Shown here: positions 51,935 through 60,460 of the stretch, piece after piece
Numbering within the stretch: position 1 is the first letter of the stretch
Layout: each line of letters opens with the position of its first letter
Assembly: GCA_963783355.1 (NCBI GenBank)
Contig: CAWANF010000012.1
Location: forward strand, 124,001 to 188,000
Source: CAWANF01 sp963783355
GTDB lineage: Bacteria; Bacteroidota; Rhodothermia; Balneolales; DATFMH01
Direction: 5' to 3'
Length of the DNA stretch: 64,000 nucleotides
Notes under the pieces: model-generated
Seen by the model: only the letters and a program-made list of their open reading frames with translations
Databases searched by the model: none
What the model was told of the DNA's origin: nothing
Made by a program: the position numbers and the translations under genes

Positions 51935-53482
51935 ATGTATCTACCTTCGCGTAATAAGCTAATTCTTTATGTCTTTATACTTGTTGTTGCTATTATTGCT
52001 ATTTCATTTTTGTGGGAGCCGGTACTCTGGGCGTTCATTATCGTTGGCCCTGTTATTCTCATTTTCATCTACGACCTGATTCAGAAAAAGCATACCATAC
52101 TTCGAAACTTTCCGCTTATCGGGCACTTCAGGTTCTGGCTTGAATCTCTCGGACCAGAATTGCATCAGTATTTTGTTGAATCGGATACCGACGGTACTCC
52201 TTTCACACGAACCCAGCGTGCCATCGTTTATAAGCGCGCAAAGAAAACGCTCGAAACGCATCCCTTTGGCACGGAACAAAATGTCTATATGGATGGTTAC
52301 GAATGGGCCCCTCATTCCATTTATCCGAAAGATCACTTGACCGATCCACCCCGGGTTCGTTTTGGCGGACCGGAATGCAGGCAGCCATATGACGCCGCTA
52401 TTTTTAATGTCTCCGCAATGAGTTATGGCGCTTTGAGTTCCAATGCCATCAGAGCCCTGAATAAAGGCGCCGCTATGGGTGGCTTTTTCCATGATACCGG
52501 AGAAGGTGGTATTTCTCCTTATCACCTGGAAAACGGCGGCGATTTGGTCTGGGAAATAGGTTCAGGTTACTTCGGATGCCGTACGAAAGACGGAAATTTT
52601 TCTGAAGAAAAATTCCAAAAGCAAGCCATCCTGCCGGCTGTAAAAATGATTGAAATTAAGCTTTCTCAGGGTGCTAAACCGGGGCACGGCGGAGTGCTTC
52701 CAGCGGTAAAAAACACTCCGGAAATTGCCAATATCCGGGGAGTAGAACCATATACAAAAGTAGTTTCTCCTGCCTATCATAAAGCGTTTTCCGATGCTCC
52801 CGGCTTACTCAAATTTGTCCAGAGACTACGAGAATTGTCCGATGGGAAACCGGTTGGATTTAAACTGTGCGTAGGAAGTAAAAAAGAGTTTATTGATATC
52901 TGTGAAAGCATGATAACCACCGGAATCAAACCTGATTTCATCACGGTCGATGGTGCGGAAGGAGGTACAGGTGCCGCTCCTATTGAATTTTCGGATTCCA
53001 TGGGAATGCCGCTGGAAGAAGGATTAACGTTCGTCGTTGATACGCTTAAGGGATACGGACTGAAAAAAGATATCAGGGTCATCGCCGGAGGTAAAATTGT
53101 CTCCAGTTTTGATATCGTCAAAAACCTGTGTCTTGGTGCCGATATTTGTAACAGCGCCCGTGGAATGATGTTTGCACTTGGATGCATTCAGGCACTACGA
53201 TGCGATTCCAACGAATGTCCGACCGGCGTTACGACACATAAAAAATCGTTAGTGAAAGGCCTCGTTGTTTCCGACAAGGCGGTACGTGTTAAAAATTTCC
53301 AGGAAGAAACGGTAAAAACGGCATTAGAGCTGATCGCCGCTATCGGATTGTCCGATCTCAGCAAACTGAACCGTTCAATGATTATGAAGCGAATTGATCA
53401 AAATAAGATGGTTTCATTTGAGGAAATGTATCCATCCTCAGCCGATGGTACTATCCTTGCAAACAGAACCCCTGCAAATTAA
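51935..53482 (+). CDS. Membrane-anchored FMN-binding glutamate synthase-like protein
   Basis: The 515-residue protein has two N-terminal membrane helices (residues about 8-50) and a glutamate synthase central domain: FNVSAMSYGALSSNAIRALN, EGGISPYHLENGGDLVWEIG, GAKPGHGGVLPAVK, FITVDGAEGGTGAAPIEFSD and the 3Fe-4S loop with Cys in CIQALRCDSNECPTG. The glutamine amidotransferase and C-terminal structural domains of full GltB are missing. This short, membrane-tethered group is widespread, but its reaction is not settled; ammonia-dependent glutamate synthesis is a guess. No GltD partner lies adjacent. Confidence 0.9.
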   Translation: MYLPSRNKLILYVFILVVAIIAISFLWEPVLWAFIIVGPVILIFIYDLIQKKHTILRNFPLIGHFRFWLESLGPELHQYFVESDTDGTPFTRTQRAIVYKRAKKTLETHPFGTEQNVYMDGYEWAPHSIYPKDHLTDPPRVRFGGPECRQPYDAAIFNVSAMSYGALSSNAIRALNKGAAMGGFFHDTGEGGISPYHLENGGDLVWEIGSGYFGCRTKDGNFSEEKFQKQAILPAVKMIEIKLSQGAKPGHGGVLPAVKNTPEIANIRGVEPYTKVVSPAYHKAFSDAPGLLKFVQRLRELSDGKPVGFKLCVGSKKEFIDICESMITTGIKPDFITVDGAEGGTGAAPIEFSDSMGMPLEEGLTFVVDTLKGYGLKKDIRVIAGGKIVSSFDIVKNLCLGADICNSARGMMFALGCIQALRCDSNECPTGVTTHKKSLVKGLVVSDKAVRVKNFQEETVKTALELIAAIGLSDLSKLNRSMIMKRIDQNKMVSFEEMYPSSADGTILANRTPAN

Positions 53483-53534
53483 ATTTTGTTCTGGTTAAGT
53501 AATGAGAATCAACTTGTAACACGTTATTTATCAA

Positions 53535-54527
53535 ATGGGAACTATGAAAGCAATGGTTCTAAAAAAACAGGGAGAAAGGCTGGTTGAAGAAGATCTCCCG
53601 ATACCGGTTCCAGGCCAGGATCAGGTGTTAATCAAAATTTTGGCTTGTGCTGTTTGCAGAACCGATTTACATGTCGTTGACGGAGATCTTAAGCATCCAA
53701 AATCACCTCTGATTCCGGGACATGAAATTATCGGCGAAATAGTTCAGACCGGAGCGCGTGTCCGGCAATTCAAAGCGGGGGAACGGGTTGGAGTTCCCTG
53801 GCTCGGACATACCTGCAACGAATGCCATTATTGTCGGTCCAATCATGAAAACTTATGCGATAATGCTCAATTTACAGGATATGATATTGATGGAGGCTAC
53901 GCCGAATATACCGTCGCCGATGCCCGTTTTTGCTTCCATATCCCTTCCAATTATTCTGATGAACATGCTGCTCCATTAATGTGCGCCGGGCTTATCGGAT
54001 ACCGTTCCTTTGCTATGTGTGGTGATGCCCTTAATATTGGGTTTTATGGTTTCGGGGCGGCCGCCCATATCCTCATACAGGTAGCTAACCATCAGGGTAG
54101 AAAAATTTATGCTTTCACCCGTAAGGGGGATAAAAAAGGACAGGATTTTGCACGAAAAATGGGTGCCGTCTGGGCCGGGAATTCCGAAGAAATGCCACCC
54201 GATCCACTGGATGCTGCCATCATCTTTGCCCCGGCAGGCCCACTGGTACCGCTGGCATTGAAAGCTGTTCGCAAAGCAGGAGTTGTCGTTTGCGCAGGTA
54301 TTCACATGAGCGATATCCCCTCCTTCCCATATGAGATACTCTGGGGAGAACGACAGCTGAAATCGGTTGCCAATCTAACCCGAAAAGACGGAGATGATTT
54401 TCTCAAAATCGCTTCGGAAATGCAGATAAATACGGAAATCCATACCTATCCTTTAACTGAAGCCAACAAGGCCCTGGATGATCTCAGAAACGGCACATTC
54501 AACGGAGCGGCTGTTTTAATCCCCTGA
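53535..54527 (+). CDS. Zinc-dependent alcohol dehydrogenase family protein
   Basis: The 330-residue MDR protein has the catalytic zinc ligands Cys41 (CRTDLH) and His63 (PGHEIIGEIV) and four structural zinc cysteines 94, 97, 100 and 108 in HTCNECHYCRSNHENLC. The cofactor region around residue 170 reads NIGFYGFGAAAHILIQVANH. It reduces aldehydes or ketones or oxidises alcohols with NAD(P); substrate unknown. ATG at 53544 may be the true start rather than 53535. The gene stands alone between the glutamate synthase-like gene and ddl. Confidence 0.92.
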   Translation: MGTMKAMVLKKQGERLVEEDLPIPVPGQDQVLIKILACAVCRTDLHVVDGDLKHPKSPLIPGHEIIGEIVQTGARVRQFKAGERVGVPWLGHTCNECHYCRSNHENLCDNAQFTGYDIDGGYAEYTVADARFCFHIPSNYSDEHAAPLMCAGLIGYRSFAMCGDALNIGFYGFGAAAHILIQVANHQGRKIYAFTRKGDKKGQDFARKMGAVWAGNSEEMPPDPLDAAIIFAPAGPLVPLALKAVRKAGVVVCAGIHMSDIPSFPYEILWGERQLKSVANLTRKDGDDFLKIASEMQINTEIHTYPLTEANKALDDLRNGTFNGAAVLIP

Positions 54528-54612
54528 CATTGCAGTTTTCTTTATATTCATCGGTGTGGATGTCCTTTACTTTTGGTAATTTCCGCATCATCTCATAACA
54601 GAAAATAACGAC

Positions 54613-55800
54613 ATGACGGAACAGAATATACTGGTCGCTTTTGGCGGCGTATCACCCGAACATGAAGTCTCGGTATTGACCGCTTTGCAAGCCGTTAGCG
54701 CATTGAAAGAAACGGGATATCATCCTATCCCCTTGTTTGTCACGAAATCCGGAAAATGGCTCACCGGCGCTCCTTTACTCGAACTGGAAAATTACCAGGG
54801 TATGGAAAAACTGGAATCCATGGGAATTCCCTGCACTTTTGCTCATGACCCAGACGGAAATCCGGTTTTCCTGGAAACAAAAAGCAAAGGGCTCTTCGGG
54901 AAACAGGAAAAACATCATATCCATTGTGTTCTGGTAGCATTTCATGGTTCTGAAGGAGAAAACGGATCTTTCCAGGGCCTTTGTGAGATGTTCAATATCC
55001 CTTTTACCGGAAGCGGGGTACTGGGTTCAAGTGTCGGTATGGATAAAAGCACCGCTAAAGATATCTGCCGATCGTATGAAATTCCGGTCGTTCCTTCGTT
55101 AACTTTTTATGAAACGGAATGGGCTCGAAACAATCAAACCATTCTTTCACAAATTAAAAATCTCGGGTATCCCGTTTTTGTTAAACCATCACACCTGGGA
55201 AGCAGCATCGGTGTGATTCGCGCTAATGATGAAGAAAAAGCTGTTGAAGCGATAGAAACGGCCTTTCGCTACGATCCAAAATTATTGATAGAAAAGGCGG
55301 TCGTACCACTTACGGAAATTAACTGTTCTGTGCTGGGAACCCCTGAAGATGCCCAACCCAGTGTATGTGAACAACCCAAAGGCAAGGAAGAACTATTGTC
55401 GTTTGAGGATAAATATCTAAGCGGAGGCGGCGGTAAGGGAATGGCTTCGGCAGATCGCATAATCCCTGCTCCAATTTCCGACGAATTGACGTTTAAAATC
55501 CAGACATTAGCTGTTAAAACATTTAAGGCTCTCGGAGCTGCCGGTGTAGCGCGTCTCGATTTTCTGGTTAACTCGGAGACACAAGTTGTGTATTTCAATG
55601 AGATAAATACTATTCCCGGTTCTTTTTCATTTTATTTATGGGATAAATCCGGTTATGAATTCCCGGAATTATTGAAAAAGCTTATCGATATTGCCGTACT
55701 CAGGCATAAACAAAAAAACGGGCGAATTCGAAGCTATGAAACGAACCTGTTAAGCAAAAAATCGGTTGAAGGTATCAAAGGGTTGAAATTCAGGAAATGA
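54613..55800 (+). CDS. ddl: D-alanine-D-alanine ligase
   Basis: A 395-residue ATP-grasp ligase forming the D-Ala-D-Ala dipeptide of peptidoglycan. Landmarks: LVAFGGVSPEHEVSVLTALQ, VLVAFHGSEGENGSFQGLCE, FTGSGVLGSSVGMDKSTAKD, VFVKPSHLGSSIGVIR, ARLDFLVNSETQVVYFNEIN and TIPGSFSFYLW. It is longer than the roughly 310-residue DdlB type owing to inserted loops, matching the longer DdlA-type. No mur genes are nearby. Hairpin 55848-55877 follows. Confidence 0.95.
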   Translation: MTEQNILVAFGGVSPEHEVSVLTALQAVSALKETGYHPIPLFVTKSGKWLTGAPLLELENYQGMEKLESMGIPCTFAHDPDGNPVFLETKSKGLFGKQEKHHIHCVLVAFHGSEGENGSFQGLCEMFNIPFTGSGVLGSSVGMDKSTAKDICRSYEIPVVPSLTFYETEWARNNQTILSQIKNLGYPVFVKPSHLGSSIGVIRANDEEKAVEAIETAFRYDPKLLIEKAVVPLTEINCSVLGTPEDAQPSVCEQPKGKEELLSFEDKYLSGGGGKGMASADRIIPAPISDELTFKIQTLAVKTFKALGAAGVARLDFLVNSETQVVYFNEINTIPGSFSFYLWDKSGYEFPELLKKLIDIAVLRHKQKNGRIRSYETNLLSKKSVEGIKGLKFRK

Positions 55801-55847
55801 GTAATACAATCCGGTTACCAGACGTTAGAAACAACATATTTTGCCTG

Positions 55848-55877
55848 TTAAAGATCAACATTAGGTTAGATCTTTAA
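55848..55877. terminator. Hairpin after ddl
   Basis: TTAAAGATC (55848-55856) and GATCTTTAA (55869-55877) form a perfect nine-base stem with a 12-base loop, 47 bases after the ddl stop. It has no T-run, so the terminator call is moderate. Confidence 0.5.
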
Positions 55878-55985
55878 TACTCAATACGTAATTTTGATTA
55901 TGTTCGTTATTTTAAAATATTGATAAACAGTCGATTAAGAGAATTAGCCGACTAATTTCCAAATCAATCCCATAAATTTCAGCAA

Positions 55986-57518
55986 ATGAAACGATCCTTC
56001 ATCAATCTTTTGATTACAACCATTGTTATCATCATTGCTGTATCCTGTAAGCAGCCGGAAACAATAGTGGTTCAGGGCTCTCCTGAAGTCGTTGCAAAAA
56101 ACACGAATTTCACTCCGAAAGACACGACCAATCAATCGGAAAATATTTTAAAGTATGGCGAATTGGATCCCATTGAAAGCCTGGATCCCCTTTATGCCCG
56201 TAATGCGGCATCGCAGCGACTTATTAAACTCATCTATGAAGGATTGGTGGATCTGAATAAAAATGGACAGGTTATTCCCGCTTTGGCCCGAAGCTGGGAA
56301 ATCGGCCCCGATTCCCTGGATTACACGTTCCACTTGCGTTCAAACGATTTCTTCCAGGATAACGAATGCTTCACCAGCGGACTGGGAAGAAAAGTTACGG
56401 CCAATGACGTTAAAGAAGCATTCGACAGGATGTGCCTGAATACCGTTCCGCCGAATGCCGCCAAACTTTTTATGACCATCGATGGTTTCGACACGTATTT
56501 CAAAGAACAGCACGAAATATTTAATACAAAATTCAGGACACTGCACAGCATCCCCGGTATTGTTGCCCAAAACGACAGTACACTTCGTATTGAACTAGCT
56601 ATAAAGGATCCTCATTTCCTGGAAAAGCTGGCTTCTCCTTATGCTGTTGTTTATCCGTACGAAGCATTGACCTACAAGAGCCAGGGCCTGGCGGAAAACC
56701 CTGTTGGAAGCGGCCCGTTTGAGTTTAATAATTCAGAATCAGATACATTATTCGTCCTGAAAAAAAATAAAAATTACTGGAAAAGAAACGCCCTTGGCCA
56801 AAAACTCCCAACTTTGGATGAAGTGGATGTCGTAAATATCAAGAATGAGGCAAAATTGTACCGTGCATTGGCCGGAAATGATATACAATATATCCCGGAA
56901 CTGGGCCCTTACATGATACACATGCTTGTTGATCAGGATGGTAAACTTAAGAGCAGTTTTACCAGTTTGTTTCGGCTTCAGCAATCAGACGGGATGAATC
57001 AATACATATTGAAATTTAATCCCGACAACCGGTATAATATCAGCCGTGATGATGCCGTGTACCTGACCGGCCTTTTCGATTTTAAGCACTATGAACAATG
57101 GCTGGGTGACCAAACTATCAACCTGACTTACCAGGCTAAACCGGATAATCATATCGACGGTGATCTCCTGCTTGAACGTCTAGGTAAAAAAAATATTAAT
57201 GATGATTATTTTACAGCAGCCTACACGAATGATAAACAAGCCTACAATTTTGTTTCCACGTTCATGGATACTCTCAATAAAAAGCTGAAAGTTCATATCG
57301 TGAAAAGTCCGGTTATAGGCAGAGACATGACCATTTATATATCACATAATCTGATGTATTACCCGGGGGAAGGCGCTATGAACGGAAATGATGAACTGTT
57401 ACATTTTGATATTCACAGATATGCCATTGCCGGCAAAGACATAAAGAATATTCAATTGAATCAGTACGAATGGTGGCAAAATCTAAATGAAGTGGAGACT
57501 CCACCTGTAACCGAGTAA
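55986..57518 (+). CDS. Peptide/nickel-type ABC transporter substrate-binding lipoprotein (SBP_bac_5)
   Basis: The 510-residue lipoprotein (lipobox AVSC at about residue 20) is a cluster C binding protein: GELDPIESLDPLYARNAASQ, LIKLIYEGLVDLNKNGQVIP, SLDYTFHLRSNDFFQDNECF and 'GSGPFEFNNSESDTLFVLKKN'. Family members capture peptides, nickel or other solutes. No permease or ATPase gene is linked, so it either works with transporters elsewhere or has another role. Compared with typical members (about 520-550 residues) the C-terminal lobe is slightly short and diverged. It precedes nadK by 49 bases on the same strand. Confidence 0.87.
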   Translation: MKRSFINLLITTIVIIIAVSCKQPETIVVQGSPEVVAKNTNFTPKDTTNQSENILKYGELDPIESLDPLYARNAASQRLIKLIYEGLVDLNKNGQVIPALARSWEIGPDSLDYTFHLRSNDFFQDNECFTSGLGRKVTANDVKEAFDRMCLNTVPPNAAKLFMTIDGFDTYFKEQHEIFNTKFRTLHSIPGIVAQNDSTLRIELAIKDPHFLEKLASPYAVVYPYEALTYKSQGLAENPVGSGPFEFNNSESDTLFVLKKNKNYWKRNALGQKLPTLDEVDVVNIKNEAKLYRALAGNDIQYIPELGPYMIHMLVDQDGKLKSSFTSLFRLQQSDGMNQYILKFNPDNRYNISRDDAVYLTGLFDFKHYEQWLGDQTINLTYQAKPDNHIDGDLLLERLGKKNINDDYFTAAYTNDKQAYNFVSTFMDTLNKKLKVHIVKSPVIGRDMTIYISHNLMYYPGEGAMNGNDELLHFDIHRYAIAGKDIKNIQLNQYEWWQNLNEVETPPVTE

Positions 57519-57567
57519 CACCACAGTATCCAATATCAAATTTCATAATTAATGAGTGACCACCTGA

Positions 57568-58440
57568 ATGAATCTTGCAATATTAGCCAGTCCTGAAAAA
57601 TACGCTATTAAAGAACCTTTTAAAGCGGCTTTACGATGGTCTGAAGAGCATGATATAACAATTTATTTTAATAAGAGCCTGGAATTTCTTGTCAACGGAT
57701 CAAAACAGGGACATTATAAAGTTTGTGAATCCGAAGCTGAAGCCATTGAAAATGGGGACATTATCATTGCCATGGGCGGCGACGGAACCATGCTTCACAC
57801 GGCTCACCTGGTGAGAGAATCGGGCAAACCCATTCTTGGTGTTAACAGTGGCCGTTTGGGATTCATGGCTAACACTCAACCCGAGCAATTATTGACCGCT
57901 CTCGACCATATCCAGAATGGTCGATACAAGATTGATAAACGATTTTTGTTAAAAGCACAAAATCAACAAGGCAAAACTCATTATGCGCTGAATGAATTTT
58001 TGTTCACCAAGAAGGGAAGCGCTTCAATGATAACCGTTAACGCCCTTTATGATGATATGTTCATAAATAAATACTGGGCGGATGGTATCATAATCTCAAC
58101 ACCTACCGGCTCTACAGCATATAACCTCTCATCCGGAGGGCCTATCGTGATGCCCCAGACTAATGTGATGGTTCTCACACCTGTTAATCCTCATACACTG
58201 ACAACACGTGCATTGGTTTTACCATCCGACAAGGTGCTCAAAATCAGGGTAGAACAACAGCAACATGAAGTTCTGTTTTCTTATGACGGAGAAATTTGTG
58301 AAATTACGAAGTATCCGTTCGAAGTAACAATTCAACGATCCGATTTTTCAATTAATATTCTGGAATTACCGGGGCAAAGTTATTTTGAGACCCTGCGTAC
58401 AAAATTGATGTGGGGGATGGATTTTAGAGATCAAATGTAA
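57568..58440 (+). CDS. nadK: NAD kinase
   Basis: The 290-residue enzyme phosphorylates NAD to NADP. It has the GGDGT motif at residues 70-74 (IAMGGDGTMLHTAH), VNSGRLGFMANTQPEQ, DGIIISTPTGSTAYNLSSGG and PVNPHTLTTRALVLP, all family-defining. The gene is 58 bases before mdh and may be cotranscribed with it and with the upstream binding-protein gene. Confidence 0.96.
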   Translation: MNLAILASPEKYAIKEPFKAALRWSEEHDITIYFNKSLEFLVNGSKQGHYKVCESEAEAIENGDIIIAMGGDGTMLHTAHLVRESGKPILGVNSGRLGFMANTQPEQLLTALDHIQNGRYKIDKRFLLKAQNQQGKTHYALNEFLFTKKGSASMITVNALYDDMFINKYWADGIIISTPTGSTAYNLSSGGPIVMPQTNVMVLTPVNPHTLTTRALVLPSDKVLKIRVEQQQHEVLFSYDGEICEITKYPFEVTIQRSDFSINILELPGQSYFETLRTKLMWGMDFRDQM

Positions 58441-58498
58441 CTTGGTCGGCCCTAATGTTGAAGAATTAAAATTATAACCCAAAAATATTTATTTAATC

Positions 58499-59452
58499 AT
58501 GAAAGTAACAGTAGTTGGTGCAGGCGGCAATGTCGGTTCTACCGTAGCTCTTGCCGTTGCACAAAGAGATTTCGCTAATGAAGTAATGTTAGTAGACCTT
58601 GAAATCAAGAAGGACGATAAAACATTTTACCCATCCGTTGGACGCGGACTTGATCAATGGGAATCATCTCCTATCCATGGATTTGATACCCGCCTTAAAG
58701 GCACTACCAATTATGCCGATACCAAAGGTTCCGATGTATGTGTCGTCACCGCCGGTGTCCCACGCCGTCCCGGCATGAGCCGTGATGATTTGTTGAGCAC
58801 AAATGCGAACATCGTTAAATCGGTTACCGAGCAACTCGTCAAATATTCACCGAATACCATCATCATTATCGTTTCCAATCCTTTGGATGTGATGAGCTAT
58901 GTCGCTTTGACAACCAGCAAATTACCTAATAACCAGGTAATGGGCATGGCCGGTATCCTCGACACGGCACGCTATCGTTCCTTCCTGGCAGAAGAGCTCA
59001 ATGTGTCTCCCAAAGATATCCAGGCTTTAATTTTAGGCGGACACGGCGACACGATGGTTCCCCTGCCGCGTTACACAACAGTAACAGGTATTCCGGTAAC
59101 CCAGCTCATCGACAAAGCCAAACTGGATGATATCATTCAACGCACCAAAATGGGCGGTGGCGAACTGGTTGGTTTGATGGGGACTTCCGCATGGTATGCT
59201 CCGGGTGCCGCTGCAGCACAAATGGTAGAAGCCATTGCACTCGATCAAAATCGTATTTTCCCATGTGCCGCATTTCTTAATGGCGAATATGGCGTCGATG
59301 GCCTCTACGTTGGCGTACCAGTAAAACTGGGCAAAGGCGGTATCAAGGAAATCATCGAAATAGAGTTGAATGACGATGAAAGAAAACTTTTCGATGCTTC
59401 CTGCGATCACGTACGCAAAACATACGCTGATTTAGATCGCATTCTGAAATAA
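58499..59452 (+). CDS. mdh: Malate dehydrogenase
   Basis: A 317-residue LDH-like malate dehydrogenase that interconverts malate and oxaloacetate in the TCA cycle. NAD site VVGAGGNVGSTVALAVAQ (Gly7-Gly13) is followed by Asp in VDLE, which favours NAD over NADP. Substrate loop PRRPGMSRDDLL carries the arginines of malate enzymes, and ILGGHGDTMVPLPRYTTV contains the catalytic His. It ends in a hairpin that it shares with the convergent NYN gene. Confidence 0.96.
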   Translation: MKVTVVGAGGNVGSTVALAVAQRDFANEVMLVDLEIKKDDKTFYPSVGRGLDQWESSPIHGFDTRLKGTTNYADTKGSDVCVVTAGVPRRPGMSRDDLLSTNANIVKSVTEQLVKYSPNTIIIIVSNPLDVMSYVALTTSKLPNNQVMGMAGILDTARYRSFLAEELNVSPKDIQALILGGHGDTMVPLPRYTTVTGIPVTQLIDKAKLDDIIQRTKMGGGELVGLMGTSAWYAPGAAAAQMVEAIALDQNRIFPCAAFLNGEYGVDGLYVGVPVKLGKGGIKEIIEIELNDDERKLFDASCDHVRKTYADLDRILK

Positions 59453-59479
59453 GTATTTTCAGATATATTTGATATTTTT

Positions 59480-59515
59480 ATAAGTACGGGTATGCCATGG
59501 CATATCCGTACTTAT
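59480..59515. terminator. Palindromic hairpin between convergent mdh and NYN genes (ATGCCATGGCAT core)
   Basis: A 36-base dyad with 18-base arms and one G-U pair, core ATGCCATGGCAT. It lies 27 bases after the mdh stop and 15 before the NYN stop. Its outer arm AAGTACGG/CCGTACTT differs from the first copy (516-541), but the inner 20 bases match it except for one paired change. Confidence 0.65.
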
Positions 59516-59530
59516 TTATTAAATCTTTTT

Positions 59531-60343
59531 CTAAGGCGCGGAAATAAGCGTGATATCCTGAGCGATCAATCCCTTTTCATTTTCTACCAGGTCAAATTCA
59601 AAAATCAATTCACGGCTGGGAAGAAAACTGGTATCAAAATTCGGCTCAAATTGAGAGACGTGAGCAAACACGGTTTTATAGGGTGAATCGGCAAACCGGG
59701 AGTCGGTAATCCATAATTTATCATCGATACGCGACAGATATCGCATAAATCCATATCCCTCGCTATGAGAATAGTCGTAGCAAACACCCCGAACCCGTGA
59801 GCCTACAGCTCCCCATTCATAGGGTGAGTTAATAGGCAATAATCCCGGAATTAAATATCCCGAAATATACATATCGACCTGTTTCTTCAGGGGATGAGAC
59901 ATATTATCAAAACCGATTAATTCGACACGGGCTCCCATGTCCTGAACTGTATTTATCAATTTTAAAAATCTAATATCACTGCTGACCAATAAAATGCGGT
60001 CCAGGTCTCTTACCTGTTTCATGATATCGACAGTCATATCAACATTCACCGATATCTTAGGCATCGACGTTCCGGTTTCGGGATCTTTATAATATTTCAC
60101 GGGAATTTCAATGACTTTGTATTCAAAATCCCTTAAAACTTCACAAAATCTCTCTGTTTTTGTACGATAGCCTTCGTCGTCCTTGGAACGGTCCATATCA
60201 TAAGCCAGGTAAACATTCATCCGGATGGGCGCTCCACCATCACGATTGGCGAATTTTCTTAAAATATCATATCGAAGCCCAAAGCCGCCATTGATGCTCA
60301 CATCGAAGGCATCTACATAAATACCAATTCTCTGATAATTCAT
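59531..60343 (-). CDS. NYN-domain (LabA/DUF88-like) RNase fused to a cold-shock-like domain
   Basis: The 270-residue protein has an N-terminal NYN/PIN-like nuclease domain (residues 1-165): IGIYVDAFDVSINGG with acidic Asp residues, SVNVDMTVDIMKQVRDLD and RILLVSSDIRFLKLI, then RVELIGF. The C-terminal part (about 175-268) reads SRVRGVCYDYSHSEGYGFM, VFAHVSQFEPNF and REL.FEFDLVENEKGLIAQD, the outline of an OB-fold cold-shock domain. NYN domains cleave RNA, while CSDs bind single-stranded RNA/DNA, so the fusion suggests an RNA-processing factor with its own binding module. No neighbour explains its pathway. Confidence 0.8.
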   Translation of the reverse strand: MNYQRIGIYVDAFDVSINGGFGLRYDILRKFANRDGGAPIRMNVYLAYDMDRSKDDEGYRTKTERFCEVLRDFEYKVIEIPVKYYKDPETGTSMPKISVNVDMTVDIMKQVRDLDRILLVSSDIRFLKLINTVQDMGARVELIGFDNMSHPLKKQVDMYISGYLIPGLLPINSPYEWGAVGSRVRGVCYDYSHSEGYGFMRYLSRIDDKLWITDSRFADSPYKTVFAHVSQFEPNFDTSFLPSRELIFEFDLVENEKGLIAQDITLISAP

Positions 60344-60460
60344 TGTTTAATAATATTTTAAAATTTGTATTAATCACGTTGTAATAATAATTCAATAACT
60401 TTATACGACATTGATAACGTACGTACGACTACAACTTTAGTTATTTAGCTTTCTTTAATA

